From Gymnopilus junonius (lineage: Eukaryota > Basidiomycota > Agaricomycetes > Agaricales > Galerinaceae): a DNA stretch of 64,000 nucleotides. Location: the NCBI GenBank assembly GCA_015501075.1, contig JADNYJ010000005.1, forward strand, positions 372,001 through 436,000, in the 5' to 3' direction. Within the stretch, counting starts at the first letter, position 1. Each line of letters begins with the position of its first letter. Positions 45,779 through 56,226 of the stretch are shown piece after piece. A model generated the notes under the pieces. The model did no database searches. It was not told the origin of the DNA and saw nothing but the letters and a program-made list of their open reading frames with translations. Position numbers and translations under genes: made by a program.

Positions 45779-48045
45779 ATGTCCCACCAACTGTCTGCAG
45801 GGAGCATCAAACTTCTCCAAACCGCTAGTCCCGACGACGTTACTGTATTCGAGTCTCAGCATACTCTTCAGTTCCTCTCCATTAAAAGAGTTGGTAACAC
45901 GCCAAATCCAACAGGCGCCACCCCTCCTGACCGATACCGTATAATCATGTCTGATGGCGTTCACTATATGCAAGCCATGTTGGCTACGCAGCTTAATAGC
46001 CTCGTACAGGACAATATTATTGGCAAGAATACCATCGCGTTGATTGATAAACTCACATGTAACTATGTTCAAGAGAAACGGTACGCGTCCCAACATGCTA
46101 TTTTGAGTTTGATGGCTAATATCACTCCAGGCTTATCATTGTCCTGGGCCTCCGTGTATTGCAACACTCTGCGGAAAAGATCGGCGACCCCCAGAACCTG
46201 GAGTCCTCTGACACTGCTGAAGGTGCTGCAGGAAACCAAGGCTCTGCCACTTCCGCCTCCACGCCTACGCCCATTGCGAAACCTGTTTCTGTTGGCACAT
46301 CATCCGGAATGCGCCAGCAGGCTCCTCCACCAAAGGGCCGTCATGGAAATATCTATCCCATAGAGGGTCTCAGCCCTTATCAAAACAACTGGACTATCAA
46401 AGCACGCGTCATGCAAAAATCTGATATCAAAACATGGTCAAATGCTCGCGGTGAAGGCAAACTTTTCAATGTCACTCTGATGGATGATTCTGGCGAGATC
46501 CGGGCTACTGGATTCAATCTCGCAGTCGACGAATTATATCCGAAGCTTGAGGAAGGTAAGGTGTACTACATCTCGAAAGCTCGGGTCAACCTTGCCAAAA
46601 AGAAGTTCTCCAATGTCAACAATGACTATGAGCTCAGCTTCGAGAGAAATACAGAAGTAGAAGAGGTAATAATTTCTGTCATTTATATGGTTGATTATCA
46701 GTTAACCCGATCCCTTTTAGTGTCATGAAATCACGAATGTACCCACAATCAAATACAACTTTGTCCCTCTCAATGCTTTGGAGGAACTGAACAAAGATGC
46801 CATTTGCGGTAGGTTGTCAAACTGTCAGGCCTCCAGTAATATATTGATTGCAGAAAACAATTGCAGATGTCATTGGTGTTGTAAAAGAGGCCTCGCCGTT
46901 GAGCGAAATCACGTCGACAAAGCAGAATAGACAGGTATATCAGTCCGTTCTTCTCATGTTCTCTTTCACTGACCCATTCAAGATTCCTAAACGTGATTTG
47001 ACACTGGTGGACAAGTCGGGGTTCTCCGTCCGCATGACCCTCTGGGGAAAGCAAGCGGAACAATATAACGCTGCCGAGCCGAGCCCTGTCATTGCATTCA
47101 AAGGGGTCAAAGTTGGTGATTTTGGAGGTACATTTTCCTTACACCCCATGACCGAGAATTTGTCTGATTGCGGGTTTTTTTGAGGCCGTTCCCTGTCCAT
47201 GTACAGCTCCAGTACAATGCATATCAATCCTGATATTGATGAATGCTTTGCACTACGTGGCTGGTATGACTCGGCAGGATCAGATCAGACATTCAAAGCT
47301 CATTCCATCGCGAGTGGTGCATCCTCCACATTCGGATTCAACCGCGCCGAAATTCGCAGTTTCGATGAAGTCAAGCAAACTGGATTTGGCATGCCCGACA
47401 AACCTGAGACCTTTTCAGCACGAGGAACCATCATGCACATCAAGTCTGATAATATTTCATATCCTGCATGTCCCACACCCAGTTGTAACAAAAAGGTGAT
47501 AGAGATGAATGGGTCCTGGAGGTGCGAAAAGTGTGACAAAAGTTTCCCTGCACCTGAACATCGGTTGGTTTCTTTGCCATTGCCGGTCCTTCTGGCCAGC
47601 TGATCTCTGGATCTCACAGTTATATCATGTCTATGGCTGTCGCTGATTACTCTGGTCAAGCATGGCTTCAAGGATTCAATGAAGTCGGAATTGCTGTTTT
47701 CGGTATGACTGCTAATGAATTGCTGGAGACCAAGGTAAAGCCCAAAGCAAGTGCAGGCTGGCCATCTCTGATTTACAACTATTATAGGACCGCAATCTCT
47801 CAAGGTATAATGAAATCATGCACACAGCTAGTTGCAACACCTTCAATTTCTCTTGCCGCGCCAAACAGGACACATATAATGTGAGTTGGATATTGCTGAT
47901 CACTGTGCACATTTTTTTCTGAATTGGTCTCATCGATTAGGAGAACACTCGTATTCGGTATGGCATCTCGCGCATCCAACCATTGAATTACAAAGAAGAA
48001 GCGATGGCCATGCGTGACTTGCTATTCTCTCCATGGGCACGGTAG
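45779..48045 (+). CDS. RFA1: Replication protein A large subunit (RPA1/Rfa1)
   Basis: Largest subunit of the eukaryotic single-strand-DNA-binding heterotrimer used in replication, repair and recombination. N-terminal OB fold ([37 protein letters not shown]), a Ser/Thr/Pro/Gln linker, DBD-A beginning [20 protein letters not shown] with [24 protein letters not shown] ([37 protein letters not shown]), and DBD-C with a C4 zinc ribbon ([20 protein letters not shown], then KCDK) and [19 protein letters not shown]. It ends [13 protein letters not shown]. At least eight introns. The ATG at 45779 was preferred because the protein then begins at the family position; the upstream codon in the same frame is TTG. 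Complete. Confidence 0.93.
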
Positions 48046-48571
48046 ACTGAGCCAAGCATGAAAATTAGTTCTTTCCTTTCTCCATTACTGTCACTGCCCA
48101 CTAATGTGGGCAGGCTATCTCTGTACAACACCTTTGCCTGTAAAAGATGACTCTTCATTTCCGATGACTGCGTGCTAGTTATTTTGCCTCATTATCTCCA
48201 TTATTGTCTTCGTCAAGCCATCAGGACTGCTTATGTAGTAGTTGTCATTGGTGCTAGTTGCTGCTTCAGCTATGTAAGTCCCCTTTATTCCGTCAATAAG
48301 ATTGGTATCTTAAACTCCTGGCCAAGGCTGCCTGTATGGCCATGGTCGCAGTGAAATAATCCCGATGCTACATATATGGAGAATCCCATTCGGAGTCAGT
48401 ACTTCACAATGGCCGACACGGTCGAATGGGGTTGTTTGTGTCTGTGTACGCGTCGTTTATTGTCGCGCCTGGACAACCTGAAAGCACCAATTTCGTCGGC
48501 TTTTGCGCTCAAGTGCTACTGGCAGCTCGCGTGCTCTCATATATACCCGTTTTTGTTATCCGCCATCCTCC
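48046..48571. other. Intergenic region upstream of the orphan membrane protein
   Basis: A 526-bp interval. Several short + strand open frames at 48172-48611 have no domain; part may be 5' untranslated region. Confidence 0.4.
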
Positions 48572-51500
48572 ATGCCAATCCCTACCAACTCGAGATATGA
48601 ACAAGTGTTGAGCCCGCCTTCAACCCTCATGCCTACGCCCTCACGATCAAGCTATCTGCGCACTCCCACAGCCAATTCAAGCTATTCTCCAACTATTGTA
48701 TCGGGTGGCCAGCAAAAGTTGAATGTAGTCACAAAAGTTGCAATTGAAGGCAAAGCCAAGCGACATCAGGATGGTGCATCTATCCGAATGTTTCTCAAGG
48801 TCCCTTTTTTTATACTTGATTCTTTCGTTTATCGACCTTTCATATACAGCTGTCCGTTCCTTTGGACTCTGTGACGCCTGGATCTACTATTCCACTCTTT
48901 CCTGGTGCGCGATCCTTTCAACACGGCTCCTCTGTCTATCTAATATTCCGGCAGAGGAAAATGTGAAAATACATAGCTCTCAAGTCCACCTGCTGAATCA
49001 CAACTCGGTGCCTTATAATTTTTCATCGACGGTGTCTCCTCTACTGCACAACGCAGCCCGAGCACTGAATCTTCCACCCCGGTCGCAAGAAACCTTCCAT
49101 TCCGCTTTCATGCTCGATGGACAGTCAATGTCTGGCCGATCTTACAGAACTGAAAATGGTGACAGCATAGCGCCGATTGACATTCAGTATACAGGTCATA
49201 TTCTGGTCAGTAATTACGCCATATCTTTTGTTCTTCCCAAAGTCTTTCTTTCAAGGCCAAGGGATGATTCCCCGTCCGATGTTGAGGGTGTTGCGCCTCG
49301 AACGCCGGCTCGCAGCAGACGCTCAATATCAGAAAGAAACCTAGTGCAATTCATGGCTGCTATTAATATGTGGGTTCCATTTCTCTCCAAACCTCCGAGA
49401 TTTCCATTCCTCGTAAGTAATATCTTCTTTGCAAATTAACTCTATATCGAGAAACTTTCTAGCTTTCCATTCCAACCCCTCGCTGCTTATCGAACAACAT
49501 TAAATTACGCATATTTCCTCCTGAGAATACGTCGTCATCTTTCGCTTCCTTATCTTCTGTTGAAGACGACAATGCTACTTGGGACCTCACATCCGATCCT
49601 CATGTCACGCGAACGGCTTCTACGCGACCTAGTCGTACAAATTCTTACAGCCATTTTGCTGATGATGAGTCATCTGATTCGTCAGTTATCAACACCACTG
49701 AGGGTTGCGTCATTCAAGGAACCTTTCCAAGTGCTGAACGTATAAGGATCCGATGGGCAAAACCCATCAAAATCCTTAATATTCCTAGCGACCATGACGG
49801 CAACAGGCGAAGAGTTGGTATTGAGGATGTCAAAGGAGAGATGGTTTGTATCGTACGAGGACAGGGCCGAAGTGTCAACAATCCAGAGGTGGAGGGCATT
49901 CTGATGCAGGTTCAGTACCAGGGTCAATGCAAGGGAATCTGGTTTCCAGGGGTTGCAACTCTGCTTGGTCTGGACATGAGTTTGCGAGCGAAAGGCTCCG
50001 ATATTTCATGGCCCAAAGGCTACCCGAGCCAATGGGAGGTCTCTGGGTCAGACGGGTACACTGGTTTTAACAACTCAAAGGAAATGCCCCCCACTATTTC
50101 TAGGACCCCTTCCCTAGGTTCTGAAGGCAGAGGAGTTATTACTCAGACAGATTCGACAACGACACATCTCATCTCGAAAACTAACCCGGGCTCATCAACT
50201 TCTTCGCTTCTTCGTGCTCCTCTTCCTGCCCATAATATCCCAGATTATTCTTTTGAAGTATCACAGCCGAATCTACCTACATCATCTGAAATGTTGTCCT
50301 CGATCTCGTCCCTTCCTTCCTCAAGTACAAATCCGCCTTTTGCGAGTCCGCCTAGTTCGCCGATCGCCCTTCACATAAACATGAATGAAATGAACCCGCC
50401 GGTGAAAGGCACGTTTACATTTAATATCTCTGGCACCATTCTCGTTTCTAGCAAAACTCAGACGACTCGCTTGAATGGATCCTCATCTTCCACCACGAGT
50501 GATAGGAATGTTGGTCTTGACCCAGTTGCACTTCCTTGTTTTACTGCGCTTGCGGCCGACTCCGAATCTACATCCATTGAGATCCGTCATGATGTTGAGG
50601 GCGCGATAGTCGAAGTCTTCCGCCCCACTGGAGATATTAATCGTGATCCTCAAACAAGGAAGACTGTACTGCAAAGGGGCGGATTTACAAGATGTGGGGA
50701 AGATGGCGCGCGAATTTTGGTTAACTACATCGATCCAAAAAATACGCCCAGTACAAACGGGAATGCACGACCAACAAGTCGCCCCAGGACGCCAAGTAAT
50801 AATATAATCAACCGTGCGTCTGCTTCCAATATTCCTATTCCACGAACCCCGATTGCCACGCGAAACCAACGTGACGGCCCTCCTATAATTCCTTGGGTGA
50901 AGGGAACTGTTACAGCTTTTGCACCGGGTGCAGACATGTTCCCCACTGGTTACGCCGTTAGGCTCACGCTGCAAACACCCTCGATTGAAGATTCTGAATG
51001 GCTAGAATTCGGCATTGCATCAATTCCGAAACGTGGTCTCTATTCAGATGTTGATGAAAACGCGCCGCCTAAAGTACACATCATATGCGCGAGTGTTGAT
51101 GGGGTCCCAGTCAAAGCTGAGATCACCACTGCAGCAAAAGGGATTTTAGGTGCTACTGCCGGAGCCGCACCTTTCGAGGAAATTGGCAGCAAAAAATGGC
51201 TCTGTTGGGGCAGAGTTTATGCCAGCCCATCGGCCGGTCGACCGATGGTTATAGATTATATTGTAAAGGAGCAAGATGGTGTCTATGGGAATAAGGAGCA
51301 AAAATGGAGAGAATCATCAGCGCTCGATATTCTTCTACCGACGTTCTTTGTCTCTGTCGGACGATTAGAAGTCTACATGGATGTTATCCCCGGTAAGTCC
51401 GCCTTTTCTCATGTTTAAGTTCAACTTGACGATCTGTCATTTAGGTATAGAAATCACTTCTCTGCGTTCCAATTTTGATTATCATAATGCATTACCAGAA

Positions 51501-52136
51501 GGCAATCGGCTACTGCGATTCTCTGTCAAGGAGCATTCTCAACCGCAGCTATCTCTTATTATGCGGAGATTGACCACCAAACATAGCCTCTTTCTACCCG
51601 GGTTGAAGTGGTATTTTATACTGACATGGGCCATTCTTCTGGTCGCCTTTTTCTCTATATATGGCATGCTACTTGACATGCGTCGGTCTCGGAACCCCAA
51701 TTATCGACAGTTCAATTCACTGGACCATTGGATAGAAATTCCAACAGTGACAGCTACAATGACCGTCTATGCAAACTCTGGAACACGCTGGTGGTTCGAG
51801 GAGTCTCCTACCGAAAGCTTACCTTCTTCCACCCTCTCACAAGCTTCAATCCCTCCAACAACCTCCATGGAAGGCACCGAATACGTCGAAACATTAGTAA
51901 TAGCAACAATACAACCATCACCCACGGCCATAATGGAAACGACTCTCATGAGTGCCCCTACATTCTCAATCTTGGACACATATGGCTTGGCCCCGATAGA
52001 TAATTTATTTACATTCACATGGTCTGATGAACATCTTGATGCTCTCAAGCGGGCTCTTGAGAAGGTTGTTGGAACAGTGGAAGCCGTCTGGAATATCTTT
52101 AGAAAAGTGTATCACTACCCACTGGATCCTCCATAG
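48572..52136 (+). CDS. Large single-pass membrane protein, function unknown
   Basis: About 1,080 residues. N-terminus MPIPTNSRYEQVLSPPSTLM is Ser/Pro-rich, then SGGQQKLNVVTKVAIEGKAK opens an arrestin-like beta-rich region. There are large Ser/Thr/Pro low-complexity segments (around 50090-50390) and a beta-rich, Pro/Gly-containing stretch GILMQVQYQGQCKGIWFPGV, KGTFTFNISGTILVSS, then IPWVKGTVTAFAPGADMFPT, WLCWGRVYASPSAGRPM and RLEVYMDVIPG. After the last intron comes a hydrophobic segment, LKWYFILTWAILLVAFFSIY, followed by an acidic, Ser/Thr-rich tail ending YHYPLDPP. The single membrane segment near the C-terminus suggests most of the protein faces one side of a membrane. No family is recognised. 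Only the longest exon (49841-51400) is unambiguous. Confidence 0.75.
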
Positions 52137-52436
52137 GACTCCTGCTATGAACTCCTTGATATTTAATGCTTATATTATACATATGTTGTGTGTATTATGT
52201 ATAACTAGATGATCGATGATCTTCAATCGTAATGGTCTTACCATCGAGTCGCGCTAGTACGAGGGCGTCTTGATTTTATGCCAGGAAAAATGGCCTCCAG
52301 TCAAATAACTGATCTCCTTCAGTACTTATAATTAGCGAGAATGAGTAGCCATTTAAAGTCACGTGAAGACGCGTACGTCTGAGGCTTACGCGGTCGCCTG
52401 TACTCAATACCTCTCAATTACTACCTTGAACTCGCA

Positions 52437-53476
52437 ATGGCCACGCCAAATGTATACCGCTCTCCTGGTTTTGATTTTACGAATGAGATAAGGTGGGATT
52501 GAACGAACCTTGTCGTCTTCAACTTGCCAAGTTAATCTTGGTCCTAGAAACTCCTTCCTGGTGGAGAAAGGTCTTCCGTTGCCTAAGGCTACCAGCACGG
52601 GAACAACAATCGTTGGCTGTCTTTTCAAAGATGGAATCGTTCTGGGTGCAGATACTCGAGCAACGGAAGGTCCCATTGTGGCAGACAAGAATTGCGAGAA
52701 GGTACGATGTTACTACTATCTTTTCCATCCATGCATGATCTTACCTGGCCTATTCTAGATCCATTATATCACCGAATCCATTAGATGTTGCGGTGCTGGA
52801 ACAGCAGCAGATACCGAATTTACTACTGCTCTCATTTCATCGAACATGGAGCTTCACGCTTTGCAAACAGGCCGCAAGCCTCGCGTTGTGACCGCAATGA
52901 CCATGTTGAAGCAAATGCTATTCAGGTTTGTCCCATATACTGGACGAGACATTACTCCTAGTGAACGTTAAAGAATTGCAGATATCAAGGCAACATCGGA
53001 GCAGCCCTGGTCCTTGGAGGAGTTGACTCTACTGGACCCCATTTATTCACCATTCACCCCCATGGTTCAACGGACAAATTGCCATATGTTACAATGGGTT
53101 CAGGAAGCTTAGCGGCAATGGCTGTCTTTGAAAGTGGTTGGAAGCCCAACATGGAGGCAAGTTTGTGCCTCTCTTTTAGCCTTGGGCTGTTCTGATTACT
53201 CTATAGCGCGAAGATGCTTTGAATCTGGTTAAAGCCGCTATTGCTGCTGGTATCTTCAACGACCTGGGTTCAGGTTCCAACATAGATGCATGCATCATCA
53301 CTGCTAGCCACACAGAGATGCTCCGAAACGTGGAAATGCCAAACGAAAGAGTCCAGAAAGAAAAGGATTACAAGTTCAGGAGGGGAACTACGGCGTGGAA
53401 GAAGGAAGATGTTCGAAAATTCGTTGTAGATGAGCAGCTGACGTTGATTGGGGGAGATGAGATGGACACCTCATAA
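52437..53476 (+). CDS. PUP1: 20S proteasome beta-2 subunit (trypsin-like)
   Basis: Catalytic beta subunit of the 20S core with trypsin-like specificity. Propeptide [17 protein letters not shown] (exon 1), then [19 protein letters not shown]. The catalytic threonine begins [20 protein letters not shown] after processing at G|T. Further conserved parts: [97 protein letters not shown] and the C-terminal arm ending [12 protein letters not shown]. The propeptide and arm lengths are typical for beta-2. Five or so introns. Stop TAA at 53474-53476. Confidence 0.93.
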
Positions 53477-53637
53477 TTAATAGATAGATTGATGCTTGTT
53501 TCCGACTCTCGTCTTCATTTCACGTGTACAACTTTGGAAAGTCCTATCGTAAAGATACTGACGTTTTCGTCTGAACAATCTTTGTTTGGTGGCTTGTCCC
53601 TAGACATGACGTCGGCGAGAAAGTTGCAAGTTAACTC

Positions 53638-54574
53638 ATGTCTTCTTCGGACTCTCTATTCAACACCCTGCCACATCATGTCCAAAACGCGATTGACGAC
53701 GCGTTTACCAACACCGTCATCTCCAACGATGCACAGTCTCATCAAAGGAAGTCCGAAAGACCTCAAGCAGCAGGTGGTTTTATCGTTGAACCTCCTGGAG
53801 GCGGCTTTCTCTCGAATACCGTGACAGACTCTAACACGGAGCCCGACGTGTCTAAGATACTATTTGACCTTATACCTTCTGCTCTCCAACGCCTCGATCT
53901 TCCACCTGATGATGAAGAGGTTCTATCAGTTTTCAACAACGCCGCGTCTGGTTGGACAGCTGTGTCGCTTGGGGTGGCTTATGCTGATCCTCAAGCAAAA
54001 TACGTCAGTAGAGACGACTGGCGCTCTGTCTGCGCCGTTTTGCTTGAATATCATACTGGCGAAAGTGACGAACAAAATAACACGTCGCAAATTGAAGAGG
54101 ACGGGGTATTCCCTAGTGATGACTATGCCGAAGAACAGTCTAGCGACAACTCTATGGATGACAGTTCAGACGAATATCAAGAAGGCAATTCGCCCTCACG
54201 CGTCCGTCATACAAAGAAATCTCGAGGCAAGAATCATGCCAAATCATCCGGCCTTCTTTCAACGAACCCAACCAGCCGTCAACGGCAAACTTGCTTAGAT
54301 GCGTTCGCTTTGTTTTTCCCAGATGTTCCGCCTGAATTTTTGGAAGGGCAGAAAATAAAAATTGCCGATCTACAACGTGTGTCTAAGCTTTTAGGAGAAA
54401 AAATAAAGGGAGACGAGGTGTTTCCATTTCTTTTTCTTACTCATCGTCGTCCATTTTCTGATGAACAATTAATCACAGATGTTGGAAATGCTCGAAATGT
54501 TCTCAACCTCTGCGGATAAAGCAATGGACATTAACAGCTTTACTAGAATGATGATTACAGCAAAACTAGCCTAA
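53638..54574 (+). CDS. Small acidic protein with possible EF-hand-like C-terminus, unknown function
   Basis: Starts MSSSDSLFNTLPHHVQNAID and includes SKILFDLIPSALQRLDLPPD, a long acidic low-complexity region (about 54060-54190), and a basic KKSRGKNHAK patch. The C-terminal part CLDAFALFFPDVPPEFLEGQ, KIKIADLQRVSKLLGEKIKG is helix-rich. A final intron GTGTTTCC...TCACAG (about 54418-54478) changes the ending to MLEMLEMFSTSADKAMDINS, FTRMMITAKLA, stop at 54572-54574. This resembles paired EF-hand helices without obvious calcium loops, so a calmodulin-like or nuclear acidic protein is possible. If the intron is not used, the frame ends ARNVLNLCG at 54519. Family not recognised. Confidence 0.55.
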
Positions 54575-54779
54575 GGGAAACGATCGTACACTGCACTGGC
54601 TTTTTCTGCCTCGTGTCTCCTGGTTCTGTGAAATTAAAATAAATTTTCAGCGGTTTGTGATCATAATGAAACGGAAAAGCTGACAACATGATCAGAAGTC
54701 CGTGACGTCTCAATCATAGATGCAAAGATTGGATTCAGTATGCTAAATTCTAAGCTTTCGTCATTCGTCTCATCATCAA

Positions 54780-55723
54780 TGTCTTCCATTGAGATCAAGC
54801 CATCTTACCCTCTTATCAAAAATCTATTGCAACCAAGTGGTCAATGATGGAAATGTTCATCTGATGCTTTGATTGTTCTGAGCAGGGACTATTTGAAAGA
54901 TGCTGAAGTGGAGCAAGCCGTGCACGTTCTTATGGACGCATTTGAGGGTATGGTTTGCTTTCATTTGATCTCCAAAATGGTCGAAAATATAGGCATCCAT
55001 CCGGGTCCACTTAGGAGATCCTTTCTCGGCCATTTTACTAGGCGAAAATTTAGATCTGGAGTATCAACAGTTACGCGCCAATGTGAAAGCTGCATTGATT
55101 GGAGGCCAAGTTCATGTTATTGCTATCGGACCTCAGGCAATCGATATTGTTGGTGTGGCGATCTGGTGTCCCCGGGGATCTAGTGCTTTTTCGAGGTAAG
55201 TTGGTCCTCTTTATATTCGAAAGGAACGTACCAATTAAAGACATTATAAAGCGAGGAAGCACGGGCAGCAGGATGGAACAAGTTCCTGGAAACCATACCT
55301 GACTCGCTCCGCAAGTGGTGGGTGGACTACGTAGGTCGAAAGATCTACTTTTTCCAAGACAAACTGAGGACTGCTCAGTTTATTCCCAGTCTCCAAATTA
55401 TCCACCGATGCCCTTGGTTCTGGATATCTCCTTAATTCATGGCATCTCCATATATTTGGCGTGATGAAAGCAAACAAAACCTAATGAACACGTCGGCTTT
55501 CAGGCAAGACAGGATGACAAACCACTTGTCCTAGAGACTACGACTGAACTTTGATGTAAGCTGTTTTCCACCACATAATGACACTCTACTTGGTTCCTAC
55601 ACTCTTATTTTGCAGGTTAACATTTACAAGTGACTGGGATTTCAAGTTTGCGGCGAGACCTCAATTGTCAGCCCTGTCTCAAATGCACACATGCGGCTGA
55701 TGAGCAGGGAAGCCGTGTCTTAA
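54780..55723 (+). pseudogene. Degraded GNAT N-acetyltransferase pseudogene
   Basis: Fragments of a fungal GNAT acetyltransferase can be read in order but not in one frame. MSSIEIKPSYPLIKNLLQPS joins through an intron to DAEVEQAVHVLMDAFEG, then DPFSAILLGENLDLEYQQLR, VKAALIGGQVHVIAIGPQ, AIDIVGVAIWCPRGSSAFS, EEARAAGWNKFLETIPDSLR and KWWVDY, all intact with good splice sites. Then one extra base (near 55390) separates FIPS from KLSTDALGSGYLLNSWHLHI (FGV). The following segment, which in the family carries the acetyl-CoA-binding Q/RxxGxG/A loop, is missing. ARQDDKPLVLETTTEL is followed by a one-base insertion, and after the next intron VNIYK is followed by an in-frame TGA before LGFQVCGETSIVSP. 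With about four separate lesions, a non-functional gene is the simplest reading. Confidence 0.72.
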
Positions 55724-55977
55724 GATCATGGCTTTCTATTATCATTATTAACTCCAGGCCAACTTGATTTGTTACGAGAATAAGGTCGAGTAGAAAATAG
55801 AAAATAGTTACCCTCGAAGATTACAATACTTAAAAAGGTAGTTTATTGTGGTCGAATTTAACATTAGATGCCACAACTGTATGTAAGAGACGATCGTTCA
55901 GCGTCCATTAACATGAATTGATTGGGTACGAGTTGGGCACCAGCAACATAGGTGCAAGCTAAAAATAGCCCTTCATA

Positions 55978-56086
55978 GGCGCTATAGCCAAGTGGTTACG
56001 GCGACAGATTAGAATGGGATTCCAACCTTCCGAAACCTGCTATCTGTTCCTCTTTGAGGGCGCAAGTTCAAATCTTGCTGGCGTCG
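55978..56086 (+). tRNA. tRNA-Ser(AGA) with a 27-nt intron
   Basis: Cloverleaf read by eye. Acceptor GGCGCTA pairs with TGGCGTC (two G-U pairs) plus discriminator G; D-arm GCC/GGC around AAGTGGTTAC; anticodon stem ACAGA/TCTGT; loop TTAGAA..A with anticodon AGA at 56011-56013. The intron (56015-56041) sits one base after the anticodon, the canonical place. A long variable arm (CCTC-TTT-GAGG) marks class II; T-arm GCAAG TTCAAAT CTTGC. Box B-like GTTCAAAT and box A-like TAGCCAAGTGG are internal. It serves the UCU (and by wobble UCC) serine codons. It lies between the GNAT pseudogene and the M16 protease. Confidence 0.9.
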
Positions 56087-56091
56087 CTTGA

Positions 56092-56097
56092 TTTTTT
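56092..56097 (+). terminator. RNA polymerase III terminator of tRNA-Ser
   Basis: Six Ts starting six bases after the tRNA discriminator base, the standard Pol III stop. Confidence 0.7.
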
Positions 56098-56226
56098 CCT
56101 TACATTTTTATGTTACTGTAGACCTGTTAGGAAGTTAGGGAGCCGTGAGAGTTTGCGTTAGATGGCGTGACTGGTAAGGTCCTCACGTTGCTTGCTTTTT
56201 TGGGAGTTGCTGCTTCCATTGTCGGA

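Noticed and set aside
52404..52760. Overlapping frames on both strands at the start of proteasome beta-2
   Set aside because: Frame shadows of the spliced beta-2 exons.
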